Assembly: GCF_026240015.1 (NCBI RefSeq)
Contig: NZ_JAPIUX010000001.1
Span: 248,001-312,000 of the forward strand
DNA from: Acetobacter farinalis
Lineage (GTDB): Bacteria > Pseudomonadota > Alphaproteobacteria > Acetobacterales > Acetobacteraceae
DNA length: 64,000 bases
Direction: 5' to 3'
Shown: piece by piece, positions 50,490-59,431 of the stretch
Position numbering within the stretch: position 1 is the first letter of the stretch
How the letters are laid out: each line of letters opens with the position of its first letter
Notes under the pieces: model-generated
Databases searched by the model: none
Told to the model about the DNA's origin: nothing
Seen by the model: the letters and a program-made list of their open reading frames with translations, nothing else
Position numbers and translations under genes: made by a program

Positions 50490-50861
50490 ATGTCCGACTT
50501 TATTCAGAATCTGGTAGGCAAGGTTGAAGGCGCTCTGGGCGTCGATCTTCAGGGGGGCGTGCAGGAACAGCTTCAGAAACTGCTTCAGCCGGAAATGATT
50601 CAGAACATTCTGACGCAGGCTGATCAGGCCGGGCTGGGTGACAAGGTGCGGTCCTGGATTGGTCAGGGCAGCAATGTTCCGGCCACGGCTGATGAAATCC
50701 GCAATATTCTGGGCAGCAGCACGGTGCATGATCTGGTAGAGCGCACCGGCCTGCCGGTGGATGCCGTGCTGGGCGCGCTGGCCCATTTCCTGCCGGACGC
50801 GGTGGACAAGAACACACCGGAAGGCACGCTGCCTTCTGCCGGGCCGACCAAGGAAGCCTGA
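50490..50861 (+). CDS. YidB-like (DUF937) protein
   Basis: 123 aa. SDFIQNLVGKVEG, AGLGDKVRSWIGQGSN, ATADEIRNILGSSTVHDLVERTGLPVDAVLGALAHFLPDAVDKNTPEG are the DUF937/YidB pattern (Gly-rich linker, helical bundle, LPxxVDxxTPxG end). Soluble; function unknown. Divergent from the FUSC copy 2 gene; the region between 50215 and 50489 contains AT-rich promoter-like sequence but no gene. Confidence 0.8.
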   Translation: MSDFIQNLVGKVEGALGVDLQGGVQEQLQKLLQPEMIQNILTQADQAGLGDKVRSWIGQGSNVPATADEIRNILGSSTVHDLVERTGLPVDAVLGALAHFLPDAVDKNTPEGTLPSAGPTKEA

Positions 50862-50964
50862 TGCGGTTGAGCCCCCGGCCTGCGGGCCGGGGAGTTTTGC
50901 CTCCCTGCGGCACTGTGCAGGATTGAAACGTGCAACATGGCGGATAATCCGTTATGATACCCGC

Positions 50965-51492
50965 ATGACTCTAGGTGAGCGCATCACGCGCATTGATAGC
51001 TGGCTGCTGGATGAACTCTGTCAGCCCCTTGCGGACAGGCTGCCCGAGCGCCTGCCTGCGCTTGAAGTGGGCATGAGCTGCCAGCTCGGCTCTCTGCTGC
51101 TCTCTGCTGTGTCCATCATCGCCGTGTTTGTGATCGGCGGGATGGAAGATATTTCCAACATGATGTTCAACGTGCTGGTCTGGGGCCTGTGCGTCACATT
51201 TTTTATTGGCCTGAACCGCATGCGCGTGCTGGTTCAGCCCGGCAGGCCCAACCCTTTGCGGTTCATGCTGGTGGGGGTGCGGCTGGTGTCCCTCCCGTTT
51301 ACAGCCTATGTGCTGTATCAGGCGTTTGATGCTCCCGCGCCGTTTCAACTCCCCATGTGGTTTAACGCGCTGTCCAATATCGTGTTTGCCGTGGGGCTGT
51401 ATTTCATTTCCTGCCAGCCCCGCCCGCCCCAGCGCCGTGCGCGGGAGGATATCTGGGCGCGCACCCCGCTTCATGAAGTGGGCCGCAGTTAG
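50965..51492 (+). CDS. Small membrane protein, unknown
   Basis: 175 aa from ATG 50965. Three or four hydrophobic segments (CQLGSLLLSAVSIIAVFVIGG ~38-57, NVLVWGLCVTFFIGL ~68-83, LVGVRLVSLPFTAYVLY ~100-117, ALSNIVFAVGLYFISCQ ~128-145) between a polar N-terminus and a basic tail (RPPQRRARED). The fold is not recognised. It follows the YidB-like gene after ~100 bases, probably same transcript. Confidence 0.6.
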   Translation: MTLGERITRIDSWLLDELCQPLADRLPERLPALEVGMSCQLGSLLLSAVSIIAVFVIGGMEDISNMMFNVLVWGLCVTFFIGLNRMRVLVQPGRPNPLRFMLVGVRLVSLPFTAYVLYQAFDAPAPFQLPMWFNALSNIVFAVGLYFISCQPRPPQRRAREDIWARTPLHEVGRS

Positions 51493-51524
51493 GCGCAGGC
51501 TTTAAACGCGCCGGGTGATGCGCC

Positions 51525-52493
51525 TTAAAATACGGTATTCACTGCAAATTGTGGGGCCATTTTCACGCCTGTATTATGCCCGGCATAGTAAATGGCGCAG
51601 CCGGCAATAACGCCCCATCGCGCATTCCAGTTATATTCAACGGCCGGAGCAATCTGCCAGTCTGTTGAGGCCGCGCTGATTTTATCAACGCGGCTCCCGG
51701 TGCCAGTATGCCCCTTCAGGTGGGTGCCATTGGCCCAGTCCCGTGCAAGATCCATGGCCAGAACCCAGCGCTGGTTCAGCCCGTATTCCAGAGAAAATCC
51801 GGTCTGCCCACTCATGCCGGGGCGCGCCTGCCCGCGAAACCCGACGGCTGTGCCATAACTGCTGATATCCCGAAGATGCGCGCTGGTCAGGGCTCTGCGC
51901 CACCAGTTCCATACGCGCAGCCGCAGGGCGTGGTTGCCGGGCAGGGTGTAGGTGGATTGTTCCGTTATGGCCATGCGGAAAACAAAAGCCCCGGCGCCCG
52001 TGCCATCCTGTGCGGAGCGCAGGTGTGAATAAGCCCCGGTAGGCAGAACAACGCCGGCAAAAAGATTGAGGTCGGGAATAAACCGTTTGGCGTCCGGGTG
52101 GAGAAAGCGCCAGATGAAATCAACCGGAAAATCACCAAACTGTGGCCCGTGCGTGTGTCCGGCCGTGTGTTTCCACCCATAGCTGACAACGGTGTGGGCC
52201 TGAATGCTGATGTCATCCGTAATGCCATACTTCCACAGGGTGGAATTGCTGATGGTTTGCTGGCGTGGATGCAACGGATGGCTGGTGCCGTTGGCCGCAA
52301 AGGTACCGATGGGTTGGCTATAGGAATAATAAGGCTCAACCCCGCCGTCTCCCGCATGAGACTTGGCGCCTGAGGGGGAGACCAGAGACCCGGTATACCA
52401 CTGGGAGTCTGCTTGTGCCGTGTGCAGGGGGGATGTAAGGGCAGATCCGATCAACACTGCACGGAAAATGTGGGAGGACGACAGCCTGACCAT
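51525..52493 (-). CDS. Outer-membrane beta-barrel, phenol-degradation MetA-like
   Basis: 322 aa. Signal peptide (~1-28, cleaved at TAQA-DSQ). Aromatic, alternating beta-strand sequence throughout (VEPYYSYSQPIGTF, TVVSYGWKHTAG, ALRLRVWNWWRRA, GFSLEYGLNQRWVLAMDLAR), ending in a C-terminal Phe as in Bam-inserted barrels. Closest recognisable pattern is the MetA-pathway-of-phenol-degradation / transporter-like barrels, but substrate is unknown. Divergent from the symporter. Confidence 0.7.
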   Translation of the reverse strand: MVRLSSSHIFRAVLIGSALTSPLHTAQADSQWYTGSLVSPSGAKSHAGDGGVEPYYSYSQPIGTFAANGTSHPLHPRQQTISNSTLWKYGITDDISIQAHTVVSYGWKHTAGHTHGPQFGDFPVDFIWRFLHPDAKRFIPDLNLFAGVVLPTGAYSHLRSAQDGTGAGAFVFRMAITEQSTYTLPGNHALRLRVWNWWRRALTSAHLRDISSYGTAVGFRGQARPGMSGQTGFSLEYGLNQRWVLAMDLARDWANGTHLKGHTGTGSRVDKISAASTDWQIAPAVEYNWNARWGVIAGCAIYYAGHNTGVKMAPQFAVNTVF

Positions 52494-52732
52494 TGCCTTT
52501 AAAACAGCCTTTTTCTTTTTATTTTGGCTGAGAGAAAGCAGTAAAATCCCATGAAATCAACAAGAGGGGAAGATTTTTTTTAAAGATTTTTCTATTGTTT
52601 TTAAAACAAGAGGAGTCTTTGAGGCGAATAACGATATTTTTACTCTCTTTTTCCGCGACATCAAAAATCTATTGTTTCGATTGTTTATCTATTCTGGTGT
52701 CGTCACTTTGTGGAGAGGGAAATGGCGGTTGC

Positions 52733-52780
52733 CTGGCGGAGTACTCTTCAAATATTTCCGCCAGTGGCGTAAAAAACGCC
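52733..52780 (+). promoter_or_regulatory. Two leader hairpins before the DAACS symporter
   Basis: Hairpin 1: CTGGCGGA (52733-52740) with TCCGCCAG (52757-52764), 16-base loop. Hairpin 2: GGCGT (52766-52770), loop AAAAA, ACGCC (52776-52780). They lie 39-86 bases upstream of the ATG at 52819, in the AT-rich 325-base divergent intergenic region (52494-52818), which otherwise holds promoters with T-rich tracts near 52560-52680 and no gene. A transcriptional or translational control of the symporter mRNA is possible. Confidence 0.45.
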
Positions 52781-52818
52781 CAAATAGTGGCGAAAAAACA
52801 GAACAAAGGAAGCACGCA

Positions 52819-54075
52819 ATGGCTATCGGGACGCAGTCCGTCAACACAAGACGGCGGACTTATGCCATTTTGGCAGCTCTGGTTCTGGGGGTGTTGAGCG
52901 GCCTTTTCATTCATACGCTCTCCCCTGCCGTCATTCATTTTTCCGAGCAGGCCGCTACCCTCATGACGGGGATTTTCCTGCGTCTGATCAAGATGGTCAT
53001 TGCGCCGCTGGTGTTCGCCACGCTGGTGAGCGGCATTGGCAAGCTGGGGGATGATACGCAGGTTTTCCGCATCGGGGGTAAAATCCTGCTGTGGTTTGTC
53101 AGTATGTCCTTCGTGTCCCTGATGATCGGGCTGCTGGCGGGTAATATCCTTCAGCCGGGCGCGGGCTTTGTGCCTCCTGCCACGGGAGACCTCGGGTCGC
53201 TGAAGCACCCGTTCCAGCCGGTTGAATTCCTGCTGCATATTGTGCCCACCAGCGCGCTGGATGCCATGGCGCGGAACGATATTCTCCAGATTGTTGTCTT
53301 TGCCGTTCTGTTCGGCCTCGCCCTGCCTGCCGCGGGTAAGGCCGGAAAAACCATGCTCGGCTGGACGGAGGAGCTGGGGCACATCATGCTGCGGATGACA
53401 GATATGGTCATGCTGCTGGCCCCCATGGCGGTATTCGGGTCCGTAATGGGGAGTGTGGCCCAGAGCGGCGGCGGGATGCTGATTCAGTACAGCCGCTTTC
53501 TGGTGGAGTTCTACGGCACCATTCTGGTGCTGTGGGCGGTGCTCACCACGCTGGCTTTTCTGGTGCTGGGCCGCAGGATCAAAGATCTGATCCGTGAACT
53601 CATCCAGCCGCTCATTCTGGGGTACGCCACCGCCAGCAGTGAATCCGTCTATCCGCTGCTTCTGGAAAAGCTGGAGGATTTCGGTGTGCCCAGCCGCATC
53701 AGCGGGTTTGTGCTGCCGTTGGGCTACAGCTTCAATCTGGATGGCTCCATTCTGTTCCAGACCTTTGGGGCGCTGTTCATTGCGCAGGTTTATGACATCC
53801 ATCTCTCCATGGCCCAGCAGTTTACCATGGTGATGGTCATGATGCTGAGCAGCAAGGGGATTGCCGGTGTGCCGCGCGCCTCCATCGTGACGCTGGTGGC
53901 CGTGCTCCCGCAGTTCGGCCTGCCGGAAGCCGGCATTACGCTGATCCTCGGGATCGACCATTTTCTGGACATGGCCCGCACCGCCACCAACGTGCTGGGC
54001 AATGGCTACGCCGCCGCCATTTCTGCCAAATGGGAAGGGGTTCTGTCCGATGGCCCGACGGATGATGTCATTTAA
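52819..54075 (+). CDS. DAACS-family dicarboxylate/amino acid:cation symporter
   Basis: 418 aa. ~8 TM helices plus two re-entrant loops: LRLIKMVIAPLVFATLVSGIG, ATASSESVYPLLLEKL (HP1 Ser-rich loop), YSFNLDGSILFQTFGALFIAQ (TM7 with the NxD), SSKGIAGVPRASIVTLVAVL (HP2), DHFLDMARTATNVLGNGYAA (TM8). This is the DctA/GltP type; takes up dicarboxylates such as succinate or acidic amino acids with H+ or Na+. AAAGGAAGC lies ~7 bases before ATG 52819; in-frame extension upstream has no family match. Confidence 0.92.
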   Translation: MAIGTQSVNTRRRTYAILAALVLGVLSGLFIHTLSPAVIHFSEQAATLMTGIFLRLIKMVIAPLVFATLVSGIGKLGDDTQVFRIGGKILLWFVSMSFVSLMIGLLAGNILQPGAGFVPPATGDLGSLKHPFQPVEFLLHIVPTSALDAMARNDILQIVVFAVLFGLALPAAGKAGKTMLGWTEELGHIMLRMTDMVMLLAPMAVFGSVMGSVAQSGGGMLIQYSRFLVEFYGTILVLWAVLTTLAFLVLGRRIKDLIRELIQPLILGYATASSESVYPLLLEKLEDFGVPSRISGFVLPLGYSFNLDGSILFQTFGALFIAQVYDIHLSMAQQFTMVMVMMLSSKGIAGVPRASIVTLVAVLPQFGLPEAGITLILGIDHFLDMARTATNVLGNGYAAAISAKWEGVLSDGPTDDVI

Positions 54076-54583
54076 GGCGTATCCAGCCTGAGGCTGCGCC
54101 CCTGTTAACGGTGTCTGTGCAGCCAGCACACACCTGATCGCGTCTTCTGCTCAGCCGGTTCAGGCAGAGCCGGCCGGGCCGGAGGCGGGCTGCGAGGTTT
54201 TCAGTAAAGCGTGCTCCGTGAAAACGCGCATGCTCACGATGCGTCTCATTACAGCGCACGGAGCCAAAGCAGGGGCAGGCGAGACAGGCGGACGGGCCTG
54301 ATTGCGCACCAGCCCGGACTGCCCGCTTGCTCCCGACTTTCCGCGTGATTGTAAAACTGTGTGCGGGGGTGTTTGTTCGCCTGCCTGCGTCTTGTCCGCT
54401 TGGCGGGGCAATCCGTGCTGCGGTTACGGAGACTGGGCTACCGTCACAGGCCGGATTTCTGCTTTGCCGAGCATCATGTGTGATCAGAATAAAAAGTCTC
54501 GGTGCAGGCTGTAAAAGCGCTCGGTACTGTATTGTCAGCACCTGCGTGTGACAGTTGACCATCCTGCTCCAGAAGGCCCATGC

Positions 54584-54637
54584 GTGCCAGTGCCAGTGCC
54601 AGTGCCAGTGCCAGTGCCAGTGCCAGTGCCAGTGCCA
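54584..54637. repeat. Hexanucleotide tandem repeat (GTGCCA x9)
   Basis: Nine perfect copies of GTGCCA, 54584-54637, in the non-coding gap between the symporter and the ccm operon. Six bases is a multiple of three, so all reading frames across it stay open and give repetitive peptides; none looks real. Confidence 0.95.
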
Positions 54638-54660
54638 GATTTTTGCGGGTCAGCAGTCAG

Positions 54661-54715
54661 ACGAACGCTGGAAAAGCCCTTCAGGCGGTATCAACCTTTT
54701 CTTTCCAGCGTTCGT
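54661..54715. repeat. 14-bp perfect inverted repeat with 27-base spacer
   Basis: ACGAACGCTGGAAA (54661-54674) pairs with TTTCCAGCGTTCGT (54702-54715). It is 90 bases past the stop of the minus-strand ccmI and 23 bases after the GTGCCA tract. It could be a terminator of the ccm operon (read on the minus strand) or the remnant of a small mobile element. The rest of the 729-base gap 54076-54804 holds no gene I can support. Confidence 0.6.
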
Positions 54716-54804
54716 TCTCCGTCACGCGCATGGGTAGTACGCGGCAGAAATCGGCCACGGCCTGAATTCGCCCGTTTGTTCTTCGTTGCGCGTGGGCAGC
54801 GTTC

Positions 54805-55536
54805 TCAGGGATTATCCTGCTCGTGCTCCCCTTCGGCGATACGGGCCTGTATGGCCGCGCGCCACGGGGCGTCCTTCGGGGCAGCATCAAGGGCCTTGCG
54901 GAACAGATCCAGCGCCTGCGGTGTGACGTGGCTTGCCGCCCGTGTCAGCGCCTCGCCCGTGCGGGCGGCCACTTCAGGGTCAAAACCCAGAGAAAGTGCA
55001 TGGGTCCAGGCCTCGGCGGCTTCGGCATAGTGTTCGCGGCCTGCCTCGGCCTGCCCTAGAAGCAGGTAGCCCTGCCGCGCATTAGGGTCATCCGCCGGGA
55101 TGGTGGCCAGTGCGGCTTTCAGGCGCTGGATGACGGCATCCCCACGCGTGTTTGCTTCATGCTGGCGCACCAGACGAGGGCCAAGCGGTTGCGCGGGCAG
55201 GGAGGGGTATCCGTTGGTCAGATACAGGGCAACGGAAGCCAGCGGGATGAGGGCCAGAGCACCCCATACGGCAAGGGGGGGAATGCTGTCATCCGCGCGG
55301 GTGGGGGCGGTATCCGCCACCAGAATGCGGCGCTGGATTTCCAGCCGGGCGATGTCATGCTCCGCCGGGGCAATCAGGCCGATATCCAGATCACGGTCAA
55401 TTTCAGAAAGCTGGGCGTCATGCAGCGCCAGCGCGGCACTGCGCTCGTCCCGTACATGCCGGGTGCGTCGCCACAGGGGCAGGGCGGCCGGAACCAGAGC
55501 CAGGCCGCTTAACAGCACGATGGAAAGCCAGATCAT
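54805..55536 (-). CDS. ccmI: Cytochrome c maturation protein CcmI
   Basis: 243 aa. Two TM segments (~3-22 and ~87-106, IWLSIVLLSGLALVP and AVWGALALIPLASVALYL) with a cytoplasmic leucine-zipper-like stretch between (ALALHDAQLSEIDRDLDIGLI), then a periplasmic TPR-like domain (LLGQAEAGREHYAEAAEAWTHALSLG). It holds apocytochrome c for haem attachment. Last gene of ccmCDEFGHI; overlaps ccmH by 4 bases. Confidence 0.88.
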   Translation of the reverse strand: MIWLSIVLLSGLALVPAALPLWRRTRHVRDERSAALALHDAQLSEIDRDLDIGLIAPAEHDIARLEIQRRILVADTAPTRADDSIPPLAVWGALALIPLASVALYLTNGYPSLPAQPLGPRLVRQHEANTRGDAVIQRLKAALATIPADDPNARQGYLLLGQAEAGREHYAEAAEAWTHALSLGFDPEVAARTGEALTRAASHVTPQALDLFRKALDAAPKDAPWRAAIQARIAEGEHEQDNP

Positions 55537-56081
55537 GCGCTTGGTCCTTTATCGGTGTGGCCATTATCGGGCTGGTCTGTGTCTGGTCGGCCGGTGTCGT
55601 GCTGGCCTGCGTTTTTGGCAAGGCTGGCCAGCCGGGCCTTTTCTTCCGCTGTCAGGGGCGGCGGAGCGGCAGGTGTTGTGCGTCTGGTGCGGTAGGAGAA
55701 AAACGCAATGCCCAGCCCCAGCAGCAGAGCCAGAACCGGCATGCTCCATAGCAGCAGGGTGCCGAGGGAGAAAGGCGGGCTGAGGCGAATGAAGTTGCCA
55801 TAGCGCTGGACCATCCAGGCCATGATCTGGCTGTTGCTCTCGCCTTTGGCAACGTGCTCACGCACCACGCGGCGCAGGTCCCGTGCCAGCCCTGCGCTGC
55901 TGTCCTCAATAGATTCATTCTGGCAGACCAGACAGCGGAGCTGGGAGCCAATGGCTTCGGCCCGCGCTTCTTCCTGCGGGTTGGGCAGCATTTCGGAAGG
56001 GTCATCCACTGCCAGAACCAGTGCCGGAGCCACAAGCAGGGCGCAGCCCAGAAGCAGGGCGGACAGGCGGCGCAGCATCAT
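55533..56081 (-). CDS. ccmH: Cytochrome c maturation protein CcmH (CycL)
   Basis: 182 aa. Signal peptide (~1-23), then the redox motif LRCLVCQNESIEDSSAGLA (LRCxxCQ), MAWMVQRYGNFIRLSPPFS, and a C-terminal TM helix (~108-128). Reduces the apocytochrome CXXCH disulfide together with CcmG. Overlaps both neighbours by 4 bases. Confidence 0.93.
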   Translation of the reverse strand: MMLRRLSALLLGCALLVAPALVLAVDDPSEMLPNPQEEARAEAIGSQLRCLVCQNESIEDSSAGLARDLRRVVREHVAKGESNSQIMAWMVQRYGNFIRLSPPFSLGTLLLWSMPVLALLLGLGIAFFSYRTRRTTPAAPPPLTAEEKARLASLAKNAGQHDTGRPDTDQPDNGHTDKGPSA

Positions 56082-56653
56082 GATTTTTTCAGGCTTTCCA
56101 GCAGGGGCATCAGTGTGCCGCGGATGGTGTCTACATCCAGCGGGGCGGCGCTGTGCCAGCGGATCACGCCGCCGGGGCCGATCAGGAAGGTTTCCGGCAC
56201 ACCGGAAATACCCCAGTCGATCCCTACGCGGCCATCCCGATCACTTCCCAGACGGGTGAACGGGTTTCCGGAATGCTTGAGGAAACCAGCCGCGTTCTCC
56301 GGGCGATCCTTATAGGCAATGCCCCACAGGGGGAGGTCATCCTTCAGAGCCATCAGGGTTGGCATTTCCGCAAGGCAGGGGATGCACCATGAGGCAAAGA
56401 AATTGACCAGCACCGGCTGGGTGAGCGCCCGCAGATCCTGCGCGCCAAAGCCTTGACCAGGCGCCTGATCAGGCACGCTGAAATCCGGCACCGGGCGGTT
56501 GAGCACGGGGGCGTGGATGTCATGCGGGTTGAAGGAGCCGCGCTGCATGCCGGACAGCATTTTCCAGAATCCCACACCCGCAACCGCCGCGGCGGCAAGG
56601 GGGGCGGCCATCAGCAGCCGCCGGCGCTTCATGTTTTCAGGAGGGGTGCTCAT
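56078..56653 (-). CDS. ccmG: Thiol:disulfide interchange protein CcmG/DsbE
   Basis: 191 aa. Membrane-anchored thioredoxin fold: N-terminal TM (~12-33), FFASWCIPCLAEMPTL (active site WCIPC), WGIAYKDRPENAAGFL, GVPETFLIGPGGVIRW. Supplies reductant in the periplasm to CcmH/apocytochrome. Overlaps ccmF and ccmH by 4 bases each. Confidence 0.93.
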   Translation of the reverse strand: MSTPPENMKRRRLLMAAPLAAAAVAGVGFWKMLSGMQRGSFNPHDIHAPVLNRPVPDFSVPDQAPGQGFGAQDLRALTQPVLVNFFASWCIPCLAEMPTLMALKDDLPLWGIAYKDRPENAAGFLKHSGNPFTRLGSDRDGRVGIDWGISGVPETFLIGPGGVIRWHSAAPLDVDTIRGTLMPLLESLKKS

Positions 56654-58635
56654 GCTGCCGTCACCGTATTGGGGGAAGAGTGGGCACGGCGCGGTGCGCC
56701 CACACGCATGCGCCGGTCAGACAGGGAAAGCGCGCCGCCAATCGCCATGATCAGCGCGCCCAGCCACATCCAGGGGGCCAGAGGGTTGTAATGCAGGCGT
56801 AGTACATAGGTGGGCGCGGCATCCGTTCCGTGTTTATCCCCCAGCACGCCATACAGGTCCGCCAGCAGATTGGTGTGGATGGACACCTCCGTGGTGGTCT
56901 GGTTCTGGCTGTTAAAGCTGCGCTTGGAGGGATGCATGATGGTGATGAGCCTGCCGTTATGCCGCACCTCAAGAGTTGCGGTCAGGGCAGTATAGTTCGG
57001 GCCGGGTTCCTGCGTGACGTTGGTGAGTGTCCAGTCATATCCCGCCAGATGTTCGGTGGTGCCAACCGGCACTTCCACAATCTTGTGCTGTGCCTGAGAC
57101 ATGGCGGCCAGCCCCAGAACCGTCACGCCCACACCGGCATGGGCAATGGCCGTGCCGAAAATGGAGCGGGGCAGCATGCGTGCCCGCTGGAGGCTGCCGG
57201 AAAGCGGCATGCGGAACAGCCGCACGCGCTCCGTCAGATCCAGCACGGAGGCAAGGATCACCCACACGGCCAGAGCGCTGCACAGGATGGGCAGAATGCC
57301 GGACATGCCAAATGTTGCCACAGCAAAGGCCACCGCCGCCAGCAGGGCGGCAATCCACAGCCGTTGCAGCACCGGCCAGAGCTGTGCGCGCTTCCAGGGC
57401 AGCATGGGGCCAAAGCCCATGAAAATGAACAGCGGGATGGCCAGCGGAATGGTCGTGGCATCAAAGAACGGTTTGCCGACGGAAATGGTGCGGTCAAACA
57501 GCAGGGACATGAAGGGCGGGTACATGGTACCTGTCAGCACAACGGCGCACAGGGAGCACAACAGGATATTGTTGAGCACCAGCGCGCCCTCACGCGAGAC
57601 AGGCGCGAACAGGCCGCCCGCCGTGAGGGAGGGCGCACGCCAGGCAAACAGGGCGAGTGACCCACCGATCACGATAGCCAGCAGGCCGAGAATGAAAATG
57701 CCGCGGGCCGGGTCATTCGCAAAGGCATGCACGGAGTTCAGAATGCCCGAGCGCACAAGGAACGTGCCGGAGAGCGAGAACGAGAACGTGGCAATGGCCA
57801 GCAGCACGGTCCAGATTTTCAGGCTTTCGCGCTTTTCCACCACAATGGCGGAATGGATGAGAGCCGTTCCCGTCAGCCAGGGGATGAGGGAGGCGTTTTC
57901 CACCGGGTCCCAGAACCAGTAACCGCCCCAGCCCAGCACGTAATAGGACCACCAGGAGCCAAGGGCGATGCCGCAGGTCAGGAAGCACCATGCCGCCACG
58001 GCCCACGGGCGCACCCAGCGGCCCCATGCGGCATCCACCCGCCCTTCGATCAGCGCGGCAATGGCGAAGGCGAACGGCACCGCAAACCCGACATAGCCGG
58101 TGTAGAGAACCGGCGGATGGAAGGCCAGACCGGGGTCCTGCAGCAGGGGGTTCATGCCCTGCCCATCCATCGGGGCGGGCCAGACACGGGCAAACGGGTC
58201 TGATGTGGTGAGGGAAAACAGCTCAAACCCGGCGGCCACAGCCCCCAGCACCGCAATCACCCGTGCGCGCAGGGCTGAGGGCAGATTGCGCCCGAACGCG
58301 GCCACTGCCGCCCCGCAGAACCCCAGAATAAGGGCCCACAGCAGAATGGAGCCTTCATGGTTGCCCCACACCCCGGTGATTTTATACAGCAGCGGCTTGG
58401 AGACAGCGCTGTTGGCCGCAACGTTCTGGACCGAAAAATCGTCCGTCACAGCGGCATTCACCAGACACAGGAAAGACGCCAGCAAAGCCAGCAACTGGCC
58501 GACAGCCAGCCCCGGGGCGAGCATCATCACCCGTCTGTCGCGCCGCTGCGCGCCGATAAGAGGCAGAATGCCCTGCGCGGCGGCAAGGATGCAGGCCATG
58601 GCCAGCGCATAATGTCCGAGTTCAGGGCTCAGCAT
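56650..58635 (-). CDS. ccmF: Haem lyase subunit CcmF
   Basis: 661 aa, ~15 TM helices. The haem-handling WWD region is GWGGYWFWDPVENASLIPWL (~255-274); GMNPLLQDPGLAFHPPVLYTGYV carries a conserved His (P-His1). Its periplasmic loops join haem to the CXXCH of apocytochromes with CcmH/CcmI. Preceded by an intergenic hairpin at 58686. Confidence 0.95.
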   Translation of the reverse strand: MLSPELGHYALAMACILAAAQGILPLIGAQRRDRRVMMLAPGLAVGQLLALLASFLCLVNAAVTDDFSVQNVAANSAVSKPLLYKITGVWGNHEGSILLWALILGFCGAAVAAFGRNLPSALRARVIAVLGAVAAGFELFSLTTSDPFARVWPAPMDGQGMNPLLQDPGLAFHPPVLYTGYVGFAVPFAFAIAALIEGRVDAAWGRWVRPWAVAAWCFLTCGIALGSWWSYYVLGWGGYWFWDPVENASLIPWLTGTALIHSAIVVEKRESLKIWTVLLAIATFSFSLSGTFLVRSGILNSVHAFANDPARGIFILGLLAIVIGGSLALFAWRAPSLTAGGLFAPVSREGALVLNNILLCSLCAVVLTGTMYPPFMSLLFDRTISVGKPFFDATTIPLAIPLFIFMGFGPMLPWKRAQLWPVLQRLWIAALLAAVAFAVATFGMSGILPILCSALAVWVILASVLDLTERVRLFRMPLSGSLQRARMLPRSIFGTAIAHAGVGVTVLGLAAMSQAQHKIVEVPVGTTEHLAGYDWTLTNVTQEPGPNYTALTATLEVRHNGRLITIMHPSKRSFNSQNQTTTEVSIHTNLLADLYGVLGDKHGTDAAPTYVLRLHYNPLAPWMWLGALIMAIGGALSLSDRRMRVGAPRRAHSSPNTVTAA

Positions 58636-58685
58636 GTCAGAAGGGTGTCTCCGGGTGGCGGGCTGTCAGAACAGCGGAAGAGGGA

Positions 58686-58707
58686 TGGCAGGTGAAAAAA
58701 CCTGCCA
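58686..58707 (-). terminator. Hairpin between ccmE and ccmF
   Basis: TGGCAGGT (58686-58693), 6-base loop, ACCTGCCA (58700-58707): a perfect 8-bp stem in the 119-base gap between ccmE and ccmF, the only large gap in the ccm cluster. The loop on the minus strand is TTTTTC. It may partly terminate or process the operon transcript. Confidence 0.4.
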
Positions 58708-58754
58708 CGCCGGGGTCAGGAAAGGCGGGGTGCCGGGGCGGCACGGCATGGGGC

Positions 58755-59273
58755 TCAGTTGCCCGCGGGGAGCATCTTTTTCGCATCCTGCGCCGTCATG
58801 CTGTTCCAGCTTGCGGCACTCGGGGGCGGGCCGAAGCGCGGGTCCCATTTGCCGGATTTTTTCAGGGCTTCCGCTACTTCCTTCGGCATATAGGTTTCAT
58901 CATGCTTGGCCAGAACTTCACTGGCGACAAATCCATCCTTGTGCATGGTGCCCACCGCCACCACGCTCTGCCCCTCACGGAACAGATCAGGCAGGATTCC
59001 TTCATAGCGTACCGTAATGGCGGCCTGTCCATCTGTCACATCAAAGCGGGCAATGGGGGTTTCCCCCTGCTTTTCCCGTTTGACGGAACCCGCCACCACC
59101 ATGCCGCCCAGCCGCACGGTGCGGTCTGCCGGAGGAGGGGAGGCCGCCACCTGAGAGGGGGTGACAAAGAAGACGATATCGGAGGAAAACGCCTTGAGCA
59201 TAAGGGCGGCTGCGGCCCCGAGGCAGGCAACGCAGGCGATGACGAGCCAGAGGCGACGTGTCTTGCGGGTCAT
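58755..59273 (-). CDS. ccmE: Haem chaperone CcmE
   Basis: 172 aa. N-terminal TM (~8-28), OB-fold periplasmic domain (VRLGGMVVAGSV, VRYEGILPDLFREGQSVV), and the haem-binding HDETY (AKHDETYMP, ~128-132). Carries haem from CcmABCD to CcmF. Overlaps ccmD by 4 bases. Confidence 0.95.
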   Translation of the reverse strand: MTRKTRRLWLVIACVACLGAAAALMLKAFSSDIVFFVTPSQVAASPPPADRTVRLGGMVVAGSVKREKQGETPIARFDVTDGQAAITVRYEGILPDLFREGQSVVAVGTMHKDGFVASEVLAKHDETYMPKEVAEALKKSGKWDPRFGPPPSAASWNSMTAQDAKKMLPAGN

Positions 59274-59431
59274 AGAGGTGAGGTGGCTCCTGTGGTGCGG
59301 TCAGATGGGCGTTCGAGAACGGCCAGCTGCGTACGAGCCTGCTTCAGGCGGAGGGCGGCTCCGATGGACAGAACCAGAGCGATGAGCGTGGCCAGACCAT
59401 AGCTGGCCAGAATATAGGGCAGATGCGTCAT
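59270..59431 (-). CDS. ccmD: Haem exporter small subunit CcmD
   Basis: 53 aa, one TM helix (YILASYGLATLIALVLSIGAAL) and a basic cytoplasmic tail (KQARTQ). Needed to release holo-CcmE from CcmABC. Recognised by size, TM pattern and position: it overlaps ccmC and ccmE with ATGA-type 4-base overlaps on both sides. Confidence 0.85.
   Translation of the reverse strand: MTHLPYILASYGLATLIALVLSIGAALRLKQARTQLAVLERPSDRTTGATSPL

Noticed and set aside
54068..54562. 164-codon open frame on the minus strand in the gap after the symporter
   Set aside because: No RBS, no recognisable domain, and it overlaps the symporter 3' end; composition is Arg/Ala/Ser-rich like other antisense frames.
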